This document shows positions 25,227-36,313 of a stretch of 64,000 nt of DNA, piece by piece. The stretch covers positions 1-64,000 of the forward strand of contig MU619384.1 in assembly GCA_025201805.1 (NCBI GenBank). Direction: 5' to 3'. Under the pieces are notes generated by a model that was not told the origin of the DNA, ran no database searches, and saw nothing but the letters and a program-made list of their open reading frames with translations. Source of the DNA: Parasitella parasitica (lineage: Eukaryota; Mucoromycota; Mucoromycetes; Mucorales; Mucoraceae). Each line of letters begins with the position of its first letter. Position 1 is the first letter of the stretch. The position numbers were made by a program, and so were the translations under genes.

Positions 25227-25567
25227 AAGACTTTTAACCCATTGGAATTGTACATTTATAGTCAATCCCACGCATTATATCACCACAACCTGCGAGATGT
25301 CAACTTTCCGATTGCGTTTCAGCATGTTTTGGAGGCAACAAAACTGAGATATCGATGCAGCAGCAACAACATTAGTACTAGTACCAACAGCAATACATAC
25401 GAGAGTCGAGTTACATCCAATAACGAATTACACGATGATTTCTTCAAGGTTCGCTCTTTCAATAGTAGTAGGAGGGATGATCGTGATCAAGATGAATATG
25501 CTGGTATTTATATTGATAGCGATGATGATGACAGTAATAGTCAACTTATATCACAACGGCAGTATTA

Positions 25568-25603
<36 letters not shown>

Positions 25604-25685
25604 ATTACAGCAAAACCAACAACAACAGCAGCAACCGTCTCAGAATGAAACTTGGAGCCTAGTAGAAGTTGCTCCATTTCTTTAG
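23755..25685 (+). CDS. ATG14: ATG14/UVRAG-type subunit of the Vps34 PI3-kinase complex
   Basis: Exons 23755-23819, 23871-24527, 24599-24764, 24886-25119, 25262-25685; about 514 residues. The N-terminus has the Atg14 cysteine pattern (CGYC, then CADC), followed by a coiled coil rich in E, K, Q and R (about 25-150), then the conserved LIDVSKYPKEELNAPVGL segment and KMPLFLEDD-NFKKFVNGMAMLNYNLAYLC. Atg14 steers Vps34/Vps15/Beclin-1 to autophagosome sites. The C-terminus ends in a polyglutamine stretch from CAG/CAA repeats. The coding exon contains 71 consecutive A (24055-24125). As written this shifts the frame by one and stops soon after; a run one base shorter (or two longer) restores the coiled-coil frame, so this is likelier a homopolymer length error than a true break. 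UVRAG is the alternative name; the CxxC pair favours ATG14. Confidence 0.85.
24055..24125 (+). repeat. 71-base poly(A) inside the ATG14 coding exon
   Basis: It would encode about 23 lysines within the coiled coil. 70 A precede the codon ATA that resumes the true frame, so the count is off by one from a multiple of three. Confidence 0.9.
25144..25224 (+). repeat. 81-base poly(A) in the last ATG14 intron
   Basis: Fills most of the intron between exons 4 and 5, leaving a short donor side and an acceptor TTTATAG. It is the longest homopolymer in the window and the second one in this gene. Confidence 0.9.
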
Positions 25686-26190
25686 ATTAAAATCTACTTT
25701 TACAATAGTAATTTATCAAATATTTGATTGATCAGTGTAAACGCTCATGTTAAATAAATGGAATTCCACAAGTGAGTGCAAAGCATATCACAAGTAGGTG
25801 TTTCTGATAGACTGAGGATTTACATAGTTTATCGAAATTTGCGATAATGCAAACACTTTATGTCTTGTATTTGACACTCACAAGAACAAATAAGCCCGTT
25901 TAAAGATCCATTTTAAATAAAAGTGTAAAATACAGCGATTCATGTTTAGTAGCCTTCTTCACCCAGCGCTTGGCTTACACAGAGACAAAATGACATGGCA
26001 TTCAATCGATCATGATGAAACATTTGGATGATAGTTTTAGTGAATAGTGTAGTTTACCAACAACTGCAGCAACGAATTGATGTGAAATAAGTCTGCATGT
26101 TATGATTTATGCCAACATGTAACCGAGGATGATATATGTTCTATTTTATTACAAATTGAAACAGACAAGAGGTTACCCAGGGAGTGGTGA
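25686..26190. other. Intergenic, convergent 3' ends
   Basis: Lies between the ATG14 stop (+) and the SKT5-like stop (-). AATAAA-like signals occur at 25754 and 25917. No gene is seen. Confidence 0.6.
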
Positions 26191-27997
26191 TTATCTTGCT
26201 TCTCCAACCACTAAAGAGGGTATTGTCAAGCTGTTGCCGTTGTTGCTATTTGCTGATCTGGTGCCATTATCAAATGGCTGTAATGCTGTTGAAGCTAACC
26301 TCTTCTTGGCTTGCTCATTTCCTTGAGCAGCAGCCTTTTTGTACCAGTCCATTGCTTCATTCGTGTCCTTGGGTCTGCCAATACCGGTTTCTGTAAAATA
26401 CCCCAATGCAAATTCTGCTTTGGGTAACCCTTTCATTGCGGCCATTCTTGCCCAATAAAGTGCCTTTTCCTCGGAGGGTTTGATGTTGGGTTTATCTCCT
26501 GCTAAATACAAGGCAGAAAGAGCGAAACATGCTTCAGTATTCCCTTGTCGAGCAGCAATTGTGTAATAAAAAACAGAAGAAGCGTAGTCTTTGTCGCAGC
26601 CAAGATGACCGTATTCATAACATTCGCCTAATCTATAGGCTGATGGTGCATAGCCTAGCTCGGCTGCTTGTGCATATAACTTTACAGAGTAAGCGGTATC
26701 TTTGAATATGATGTTATCTAGCCCCTTTTCGTGCAATAAGCCCAGTTCATGGAGTGCGTGTGGGTATTCGGGTGTTGCTGCGTCTGCAGATCGCTTCAGC
26801 CATTTGTTGCCATCCTTTACATCGCGCTGTAGGCCTAGAGCGCCATTTATGTCTGCTAAACCCAACCGATACATGGCACCTGGATGACTTAAAGTAGCAG
26901 CAAGTCTAGTTTATCAGGATCCGTGTGAGTATGTTATGAGACGAATAATAACGAGGAGAACCTACTTGTAGTATTGCACAGCTTTTGCTCTGTTTTTAAG
27001 GCAGCCTAAACCATCTTCGTAGCACTTGGCAGCACTGTATGATGTATATAACAAGGGGAGTTACTGGTTAATGTCTCTTGGCAACTACCGCATTCTGGCA
27101 TTCAAAAACACTGACCCAGTTACGGAATGGAAAATGAGAAACTTACCGATAAGCAGCATCTGCATGTTGGTGTTTGGCAGCTTGCACAAACAAAGGAAAC
27201 GCATTTCCAAAATCAGGCTTGCCAGATTTATGCGTGGCACCAGAAGCGTATATGTTTGCAAGGTAGTACTGAGACTCGGCATGTCCGCGCAGAGAGAGCG
27301 TCTTGAGGATTTTGGTGGACTCTTGTATGTAGGCTTGTCTCTCTTTGGGGTTCTGGTTGGTTTTGGCGGATTCGTACAAGTAGATGGCCAGATCACATTG
27401 GATGGTCGGATCGTTGGTTTTTTTCGCATTCTCTCGGTACAGGTTGATTGTTTTGTCATAGGATAGCAGTTCGGCTCTGTTTCCAGGCTTCAAATGGTTG
27501 TGGTTCAGAAAGTATTCGCTGTTTAGGGAAGGTAGACTGAAGTTGGATGGATATCGGGCATGTTTTCCCATGACCAGAGGCGGCGTCGGGGGTAGAGATA
27601 GGCTGTTGGTGCTGGAGTTTGAGGTGGATGAGCCTGCAGGAGTATTATCGCTACTGGTGGCCTGATTTTCATCAATGCTCGTACATGAGCTTCTGCTGCG
27701 AGGCTTGTTCTTGCTGGACGAGAAGGATGTGGAAGATGCTGAATTTACGCTGCCAGTGCTAGCTCTGTACAAGTTGACAGGCAGCTTCTCCTTGCGGCGG
27801 GCGCTGGCAACAGTAGGAAGAGACATGTGTGCAGGTGATGGTGGAGGCGGGCTGTCTGTGCATGTAGACAACACGGGTTGAGATTGGCTATATTTGGAAA
27901 TGACGGGTGATGCAGGTGGACTATGGCTGCTGCTTGCTTTGGCCGATCGAATTGATGGCGTTGCACTCTTTAGTTTTTTCTTGAAATCTCTCAACAT
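26191..27997 (-). CDS. Sel1-repeat protein, SKT5/CHS4-like
   Basis: Three exons: 27997-27147, 27034-26966, 26905-26191; 544 residues. The first 190 residues are Ser/Pro-rich and disordered. From LYRENAKKTNDPTIQCDLA on, tandem Sel1 repeats follow to about residue 510 (for example AQYYLANIYASGA-type, AAKCYEDGLG, AMYRLGLADINGALG, HALHELGLLHEKG, AYRLGECYEYGHLG, AEFALGYFTETGIG). This arrangement matches fungal Skt5/Chs4, activators and septum-targeting partners of chitin synthase III. The classic Skt5 C-terminal CaaX prenyl motif is missing: the protein ends in VVGEAR. It could therefore be a related Sel1 protein with another partner. Introns split codons cleanly in the same phase, and the start opens a lysine-rich basic segment. 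Confidence 0.8.
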
Positions 27998-28382
27998 TTT
28001 TATCTGCAGAAGAAAAAAGAAACAAGAGAGGCTCGCTTATATAGCATCTTTTATTTATATACATGCCATTTAGGCGGTTATTCAAACGTTGTTATATAAA
28101 TAACAACATTTCGCATTTTATCCTTTTGCTTCTCTCTATGATATATATGAAGCAAAGGGAGAAACTAACTTCAAGTTTATTGCTGAATGGGTCATTATAC
28201 ATTATGGGTATTGTAATACTAATTTTTGTCGAGATAAAAGCTTTCAAAAGCCATGTCTGAGAGGCGGTTTTTCTTTTGTTGGGCTAAAACTACATGATGA
28301 CAGAATTCTGTTTAGCAATGTACTTTACTAGCGAAATTGTTTCTCATGTGTGTACATCATACCGCGCTCTGTATTAACCCCT

Positions 28383-28796
28383 CTTCCTCGTCTGTTTGAT
28401 TCTTCTGTGATATCCTTGCCTGGTTAGATGAAACCCAGTTCTGATAAATGTCTTTTTAGTTTCAAGGGATGGTGGTGGCGCATGGCTTTTGCGGTGCTTA
28501 CTTTCACAGCCGATGAATTTCGAAGGAACAGGAGACAAACAACTGACACTACCAGCAATACGGTCATGTAAGGCCTTGATTCGCAGTTGTATGATTCTGT
28601 GGATATGGTGCTGGCATCGCAAATTGTCCAACCTATTAAAGCTCGGCAAGTGGATTAGCCGCAATTTGCAATTTATCACATTTATTATATATATTCTACC
28701 CTGTGCTGTTGCGTTATGGGACGATGCTTTTAGGCGATCATCGAGTGTGGAGTAATTTGAGTGCGATGAAACAAGATTGCCATGTTCAGAAGCGTT
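28383..28796 (+). pseudogene. Decayed protein-coding relic, unknown family
   Basis: From the ATG at 28428 a coding-like frame (KGWWWRMAFAVLTFTADEF...) runs to a TAA at 28569, continues in the same frame as GLDSQLYDSVDMVLASQ to a TAG at 28656, then coding-like sequence resumes in another frame (RYGTMLLGDHRVWSNLSAM) to 28796. Amino-acid composition is normal rather than AT-biased noise. No splice pattern repairs it by eye. I read it as a broken gene or transposon piece and cannot name the family. Confidence 0.4.
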
Positions 28797-29857
28797 GAAA
28801 TCCATTACCTTTTGGCTTTGAACTCGGGAAAAATTTGCAAGTTGCAAAAAAGCGAAAGAAAGATGCACTCGTTCTCCATAATAATCCATTACCGTGGATA
28901 CTCAAATGTAGTACAGTAATCAATGTAAATGTCCAATCGTTTCAACTGACCTGGATTTCAAATATGTTTGGTTGTCGTGTATGCCTGAAAACAGATCATG
29001 AATGTTCAACTCTGATCTGCATATTGTATTGTATGCCAGAGAAAAAAAACAATATCAAGGGGTTCGTCTTAATAAGTAGCACGCTGATTTTTATTGTAAC
29101 TTGTGAGCTGCTGATATACTCTGTATCCGAGTAATTGGTAATTATCGTTCAGTATATTTTATTTTTAGCAAAGTTCATGTTAAAGTAACACACACCACAT
29201 ATATAAATATAGCATTGTATCCAAGTTCTGACTGCCGTGCACCTGGATTGTGAACATTTTTGTAATTCTGCCATACTGTTGTACCAAGACGCATTGGAAG
29301 CAAGAAAAATCCAGCACAGTATAGATACTTTAACAAAGAGAAAACAAAAACAACAAAACGGAAGCTCTCCTTTTTGTTTGTGTACATGTACGTGTAACAT
29401 TTTATAAGCATATTTCTTTTTAGGAACAAACATTTGAGTACATTTATGCACGCAATTGTTGCATGCACAATGTGTTTTATTAACTCGCAACTGTAGGGCT
29501 AAAGGCAGGGGGCTATGTATTCAGAAAACATTGGTAATTACTTTTACTGTAAGCCAGGTGATTACATATAATGCCCTATGCTAATGTATGTTATTTTTAT
29601 TTTTTCGCCCATTATCAAAGCCTTTAATCACCTCGAGCCGGTTAAAAGCTGAAACTTGGCCCCAATTTGTTAAATTTGGTCATATTAAAGGTAGTATTTG
29701 AAGAAAATTTCGCCACATGTACTAAACTCATATCGCTTTCTAGCAGGAGAGCAGTTGGAAGCAGTGCCTTGACAATATGTGCTAGATATTGAAGAGTTTG
29801 GCTTGAATATGGTTGTTGGAGCAACTCTAAAATATCTGTAGGTTGTGTTAGACTATA

Positions 29858-30153
29858 CACCAACCTTGATGGTAAGCTATCAACTGATGCTCCGGCTGCC
29901 TTGATTGGCCAAGAATATCAGGGAGATAAAAAGAACGACGAGGATAAAAAATATCTTAAGTACGGTCAGTTGGGGTTGAGTGGTTTCCTTTGATATCAAT
30001 TTCATGAAACAATAAGAGCAGATCAACACAGACGACTGCACTCAAGAAACAATGCAAAAAATGCATTGATAAAGCGGTTGATGAGGATATCATGTCCTTA
30101 AAAATTGCTTTATACGGCTCTGATAAAGATAACGAGCTTTTATGTGCATCTTA
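29858..30153 (+). pseudogene. Two-frame coding relic, unknown family
   Basis: One frame reads NLDGKLSTDAPAALIGQEYQ and on to YGQLGLSGFL before a TGA at about 29990; a second frame downstream reads KKQCKKCIDKAVDEDIMSL to a TAA at 30151-30153. Both are lysine/aspartate-rich and look translated. They may be two exons whose junction I cannot place, or a pseudogene. The CKKC pair hints at a metal-binding knuckle only. Confidence 0.3.
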
Positions 30154-31030
30154 ATTCCAACCAAAGACTAACGATAAAAAACCGCCAGTTTGTTAACGTT
30201 TCGAAATCAGAACTTAACAGTAGCAACATGAAGTATTAAGCCGTATGTACATCTAGGCTAGTATATGGTATAACTCTGCAAAATTGTGCTATTTGACAGT
30301 GCAATATTTATTAGAGATACCACATCTCTGCATGTGAGCGTTATTTTTTTTTAGGACACATGTTCAACGTGAACTAACTTTCCATTGTTAGGTCTTTTTT
30401 TAGATGCAAATATGGACAAAACGCATGTATACAATGCATTGGAATACACCCGTGGATTCGAATAAGTCACGGTCATTTTGAGGATTTTTTTCAAACAATT
30501 TGACATGAAAGTAGACATTTTTAAAGCTTGAATACGGGTAATACCCGATATCAATGGTTTTTTTTTTTTCTCTTTTTGTATATTATTAAAACAAATATGT
30601 TAATCTTCATAATTTCCAATTTTGAAGCAAATTCAAGAATTTTTACCCAACATGTTTACTTGATTAAAGAAATACTTTGAAATAAATATGGACGTTGAAA
30701 AAATAAAAATGACCACGGTATACCATTGTTTGTACAACATGGCAATGTTGTTATATAAAACAACAAGCTCTAGTCATTTTAGTCATTACAACTCTTTTTT
30801 CAACATTAATCGCAATGGACATGTATATGCGCAATAGCAAAAAGTCACCATGGCAAATATTGATTATATCATGAAACCTTGTACATTTGTATATATATAG
30901 GTATTACATGTAGTGCTAACATGTATTTATTTTTGTTATATAGTACTATAATGTTGGCACAATATAATATTGTAATAATAGTAAATAATGATGATGATAA
31001 TAATAAATTTTTAAGGAGTAATATGTACAT

Positions 31031-33243
31031 TCAAACAGTTTCAATAGGTCTGGATTCACGTTGGTTCAAATGTGGTGATTTGGAATCGTTTCCTGTAGGA
31101 GAGGACGATGATGATTCATGTTTAATAATCGTGTTACTTTCATATGTTTGTTGTTGCTGTGGTGGTGATGACGGCGCAGTGCTTCCTCTGTATGAATGTT
31201 GCGTAGGCCGTAAATTGGTATTGTGGATTAGTCTACTGCTGGTCAACCCATAATTTACGCCACCTAATAGCGAGCCAGGCAAGGTAGAATCTGCTCTACG
31301 TCTATTGCGTCCAGGTTTATTGAATCGTGCAGGCTCAAATGTTTGCCAAACATACTGAGAACATTTGGATGCATTAGGCAAGTCCTGTATCATTTTAGCA
31401 ATTGTGTTCTTTCTCAAGCCAAAGAAGTCAGGACCCACTGGATTATGTCCATATTCTTGATTGCGGATAGCAAATGCGCGTCTGTTGTACGTTAATAAAT
31501 ATCACTTTACACAAAGCTATACAATATTACCGAACAATGATGGTCCATACTGTTGTGGGCGTAGGTCCAGAATATGTCATTGGACAATCATCAGCTGTTA
31601 CTTCAAATTTAGGTTCTCTTCCATTCTCCAAGATGCGACATGTGTATTGTGTGTCACTCTTGGGATCAATCATACTTCTGTACCATCTTTTTGTTTATCG
31701 TTAATTATACATGTGCAAATATGAGCGATATCAGTATTCTTACTTGCGCACGGTATAGTTAGCTGGATAAATGTATCTTTGGTTATGATAGGCTGGTCTG
31801 TCGTAGATCACTGTGCCTAGATCAACAACCGTCCAAGAGTCGATTTCCACTGGCAAGATATAGGTGCCTTGATTATCTCTATCTACTTCGTAATATGTGC
31901 GAGGCACGGTATTGACCTGTTGTTGCTGTTGTTGCTGTTGCGGCTGTTGCGGCTGTTGAAGAGAATGAGAGGTTTGGTGATGATGGTGTTGCTGTGTTTG
32001 TGAATACATGCTACCGTTAGTATTTGCACCAAGTTCAGCGGGCATGATAGCAGGATTCTTGAGCATGGCAGTAGGAGCAGCCGCAGGATTCTTTTTTCTT
32101 TTCTTGTTGCTTGGTGTGTAAATCACTGGAATCATATTGTTGTTATTTCCGTTGCTAAGGTTACTGTATTTTGAATCGTCGTGAATACCATGCTGCTGCA
32201 GACGATGGCGGTGGTGGTGCTTATAATCATTATTATTACTACTAGTATTTATATTTTCATTATTTTGTGATGCGTTTACATGAGCTGAGGAGGACGTGGG
32301 AGGAGGAGATGCCGAAGACGACCTTGACGATGTAGAATTTGACGGTAGATAGCGATGCTCTTTGTCTGATATAGAAGCAATCGTAAATGCCGATCTCCTA
32401 CTGTTTGCTGAATCTGGTTTTTTACTATATGGTAACGTTGAAGACAAAATGGGCAATGTTAATTCATCCGTTTGCTTGTAATATGACCTTGCAGTGGTAT
32501 CTGGCAACGGAGATCGTTTAACCGTGGAGGTAGATGGCGGTGAAGATGAATTGTTTGCAGAAGAAGAAGAAGGAAATATTGGTTCAGGTCTAAATACAGG
32601 TACAGATGATAATGATGGTAATCGAGAGGGTAGTGGGGGACTCATATCAGATGTTTGTACTCTATGCTGCAAATACCGATCAAACTCTGTTTCATTTGCT
32701 TTGTATTGGTGGTGTTGTTGTTGGTTATGCTGCCGCTGCTGCTGCTGCTGCTGTTGAGAAGAAGGAGGTGATGCAGTGATTGTGCGTTGTGTATCATCGT
32801 TATTATTGCTATAACAGTTACAAACGGGGTGAATTGGTGTCAGCGTAGAAGATTTAAACTGCTCGAATGATTGGTTTCTAAGAGCAGAGAAGAAATCGTC
32901 CTTGACCCATTTCATCGTCTATTACTTTGTCAGTATATAAAGGCAAAAGATCAGTTTAATCATAATATTACGCACCGGTTGCAGCTCAATATAAACATCG
33001 ATGCTTAGATCAGACTCGCCTGGTTTACCCCGAATCATCAAGCCATCGTCTTTTGACTTGTCTATGATCCAAGACAGCAAGCCATGCCCCTCCCATATAA
33101 GCGAATCATGTTTTTCGCTTGGGCCATGTCCTGATTCATGGAAATTAGCAGTGTAGATAGAGAGATCGTGATCTCTGCAAATTACATCCGGACTATAACA
33201 GAAGTTTATATGAGCATCACGTGTATCAGTTGAAACTAAAAGT

Positions 33244-33275
<32 letters not shown>

Positions 33276-33510
33276 AAAGTACCTTGAAGAGCATATAGAC
33301 CATAAGCAAGTTTTCAATGGAATTGGCATTGATGCCATATCAGTTGTGTCATTCAAAGGCAGCGTAAATGTAGTTAATCGAGTTGATTTGGAACCACGTA
33401 AATTATAGAAAACTTTGACTACAGAAAAAAGTTATTGACAAGAAATGTATGGCTACTGATTTCTGCAAACCTTTGACTAATTTATTATCGTTTTTTGCAG
33501 TAGTTGACAT
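31031..33510 (-). CDS. FYR-domain (FYRN/FYRC) nuclear protein
   Basis: Six exons: 33510-33471, 33418-33283, 33192-32976, 32918-31744, 31677-31531, 31481-31031; 721 residues. Residues about 500-640 form paired FY-rich domains: DLGTVIYDRPAYHNQRYIYP, SMIDPKSDTQYTCRI, PKFEVTADD, then VWTIIVRRAFAIRN, GPDFFGLRKNTIAKMIQDLP and YVWQTFE. This is the pattern of TBRG1 and of the FYR module in trithorax-type proteins, so a chromatin role is inferred. No SET, PHD or JmjC domain is present. The N-terminal 130 residues form a separate, non-repetitive segment (VICRDHDLSIYTANF, WEGHGLLSWI, DVYIELQP) I cannot assign. Between them lies a long Q/S/N-rich linker. Intron 2 contains an ACA/TGT-type trinucleotide repeat (33244-33276). 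All phases close, supporting one gene rather than two. Confidence 0.85.
33244..33276. repeat. (ACA)n trinucleotide repeat in a FYR-gene intron
   Basis: About 11 units; on the gene strand it reads as a TGT run directly after the intron 2 donor. Confidence 0.85.
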
Positions 33511-35288
33511 GATATTTATACATGTATACTTTTTGTCTTCTATAAGCTTTTTTTTTTCTCTTTATTTATTAATTAACGCTGTATGTTTATATGCTGCCAA
33601 TATATATAGATGTAGATATTAAGAGAAATAACGAGAGAAGAAAAGAAAAAGAAAGAGCAATAACTTTTAAGAAAGGTACAATGTAGATATATTTATAAAG
33701 CTGTGTGCGTGTGTGTGTGTGTTTCAATACTAAACTCCCTATTTGTTTACTGGATATAGTTACCTCTCTTTTTTTTTACATAAAAATGATTGATAACTAA
33801 CTTGAGCTGTATGAAAAAAAAAAAAAAATTCCCATCCCTTCGCCTGCCATGATGGCAATTGCATAATGGTTGACTATTCCAATGCTACCCGCTTTTTTCA
33901 TTCTTTCTTTACTTGCTGTCGTTTCAATTCAGTCAACTCACTCTATCGTATTTTATGCGTTTTGTTTCGAACAGACAAATGCTGTCAAACTATTACTGTT
34001 GTTTTTCTATATTTAATTCCAATCCTTCTTTTTCGATCTTTGCTGTTTTTGTGAAAACTGTAGCAAAAACCATCAAGCCAGGTTGCACAAGTATAATAAT
34101 AATCAAGTTGATATGTATTCTAGCTTGAATCTTCTTTTCAATTCTGACAACAGTGTTGTGTAAAAGCAAATTTTTGCAAAAAATGGATATGCAAATGGTA
34201 GTAAGATGCTCAAATAGTGAACATGATATGGTTGTACCCCCCTTCTCCTTCTCTCTCCCCCCCCCCACCTTTCATCCCAGAATGACAGGCTTTTACACTC
34301 AGAAAGAATAAACCTTATACGATAATAGATCAAGAAATATATACGGTATACATGCCCTGTAAAGAAACACTTACTGTCTTGTATTCAAGGAGTACAAAAT
34401 GCTCAGTACCCCTTCTTATACGACATATACATACAAACATGTATACATAAACTAAGCCTCATTAATGGCAAATAATACACATTAATAAAGCAACATTTAT
34501 GAGTTTTTCTCAAAAAGGAATCAAAGTATGTAATGAAAAGAAGGGGCAGTTTCCGCGCAAATTGAGCACCAAACTTATTCAATTGGTAATGACAAACTTT
34601 AATTTACATTTTCAGACGAATCGTGATTTACGGTATTATCTTGAGTTGAGATGCTTATTAGATACCGGAGGCGTGTGAAGTTTTTATTTGCGCGGAATGT
34701 CGTCTCGCCCTCCCTCTTTCTCCGTCATCCAGACACGCAAAACCATGTGCTTACTACAGGCTGTGTTTACGTGCATTGAGCTAATCGAATGTTTTACAAG
34801 AGGCCACTATATAAATTTTGAATATTCTATTACTAGTCGTTGTTGCAATGTCACCGTAGGATCTGACTGGATTTATTAAACCCCATTTTTTTTGAATTAT
34901 TATCAAAATTTATCTCCACTGTAATTCCAAAATAACAAACATTAAATCAAATTAGATTCGAGTATTTCGTATAATAATAATAATGTCGCAGCTTTATGTA
35001 ACACCAAGTTACCAATAAATAATTGACTGGACTGTAAATGCTGCATCTATTATTCGATATCATATTGATGGATTAGTCTTATTTGTCCAGTTTACTGGTT
35101 TTCAGTTACTATAAATCATTTGTGTACCCTAAAAAAATTACAAGTAATATGTATAAGAAAGAAGTACACTCAGTTAGCTGGTAAAAACAAAACGTGATGT
35201 AATTATAAGCAATTATCACAACTGCTGCCTCTCATTTACACTTGAATCTAGCCGGTCAATACAATATAACACGTTTGGGATTAAATAT

Positions 35289-35361
<73 letters not shown>

Positions 35362-36313
35362 GAACGTTGAGGTAAATCCGCCAAAGCTTTGGTTAGTATT
35401 TGTTTATCACCGATCTTGACTGTGCATGTGTATACATATACGCATGTTATGTTTATGCATGAACGCATTAAAGTTAAATCTTAATCTCTTTGAACAAATC
35501 AATAAATATATTGTTATTCTTACATTTACATACACCAAAGACATAAAAGACATAAAAACACGATGGTAAGGAGCCAGGCCAATGAAACAAAATGTATAAA
35601 CCGGAAAATAGATAGCCCTATTGCCGGATGATGTCCTGCCACCTAAATTTTACAGTGTACATTGACTTGCATTAAACGAGGGAGATTTATCTTTTCTCCT
35701 CTTCGTACATGTTGAATCACGTATATATTATATATATATAGCCAGAGCAGGTTGTTGTACATGTTTCTGTTTTTCTGAAAATAGAAAAATTGGTAACAAA
35801 GTGTATTATGCCTTTGAACCCGCAACTGTTGTCAATTAAGACTTGATGGACTTTATAACCCATTTTGTAACATTTCCATAATTATAATAGTATCGTCTTT
35901 GATGGAAATGCAAGTTAGATTATCAGATTGTGTATTCTTCTGCTTCACTCTTATATATTTACACAATATTGTCTTGATATGACCACTGTTGGTAGAGTTT
36001 TTATTGGTAATGGTTTGTTCATCCCAGGAGCATATATTATTGCTGAAAGATGGCCTAGCAATTAGCATATTGAATACTAAAGTACTACTAATAAATAAAG
36101 TATATCATGTCGTTTATCTTTTCAGGAAAATTTGGTTTGTTAATTAATAAATAAAACATTGAAGGCACACATATATGACAATAAATTGATAAAATCATAA
36201 TATTGAATGATTAGTGCATATTAAATTTAATAGTTTGTTTAAAATATATAATATATAACATGGTAAGGATTGTACGGTTTTGGATATACAGAGTTATTAA
36301 GATAATAAGTCGC
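33511..36313. other. Gene-poor intergenic region
   Basis: About 2.8 kb between the FYR gene start and the GT4 stop. It contains a GT repeat (about 33704-33722), a C run near 34258-34266, a 67-base A run (35293-35359) and short TA-rich stretches. No open frame shows recognisable protein features. Confidence 0.55.
35293..35359 (+). repeat. 67-base poly(A) tract
   Basis: Uninterrupted A run in intergenic DNA with no gene evidence on either side within 900 bases. Confidence 0.9.

Larger units (their letters stand above)
27998..31030. other. Gene-poor region with coding relics
   Basis: About 3 kb between the SKT5-like promoter and the 3' end of the FYR gene. Two stretches look like decayed plus-strand coding DNA and are listed separately (28383-28796 and 29858-30153). 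The rest is AT-rich. Several minus-strand frames (28374-28889, 29149-29490) are judged to be shadows. Confidence 0.5.

Noticed and set aside
27026..27466. 146-codon plus-strand frame
   Set aside because: It is antisense to the Sel1-repeat exon, whose protein match is strong.
28374..28889. 171-codon minus-strand frame
   Set aside because: Plus-strand frames in the same place look more protein-like; the minus product is H/R/S-rich without motifs and probably a shadow of the relic.
29149..29490. Two overlapping minus-strand frames with cysteines
   Set aside because: Overlapping frames of similar length in AT-rich DNA, with no motif; likely chance.
31031..33510. Splitting the FYR gene into two genes at the 32918 acceptor
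   Set aside because: Exon phases and a standard GT-AG intron join the two parts in frame, so one gene is the simpler reading, pending transcripts.
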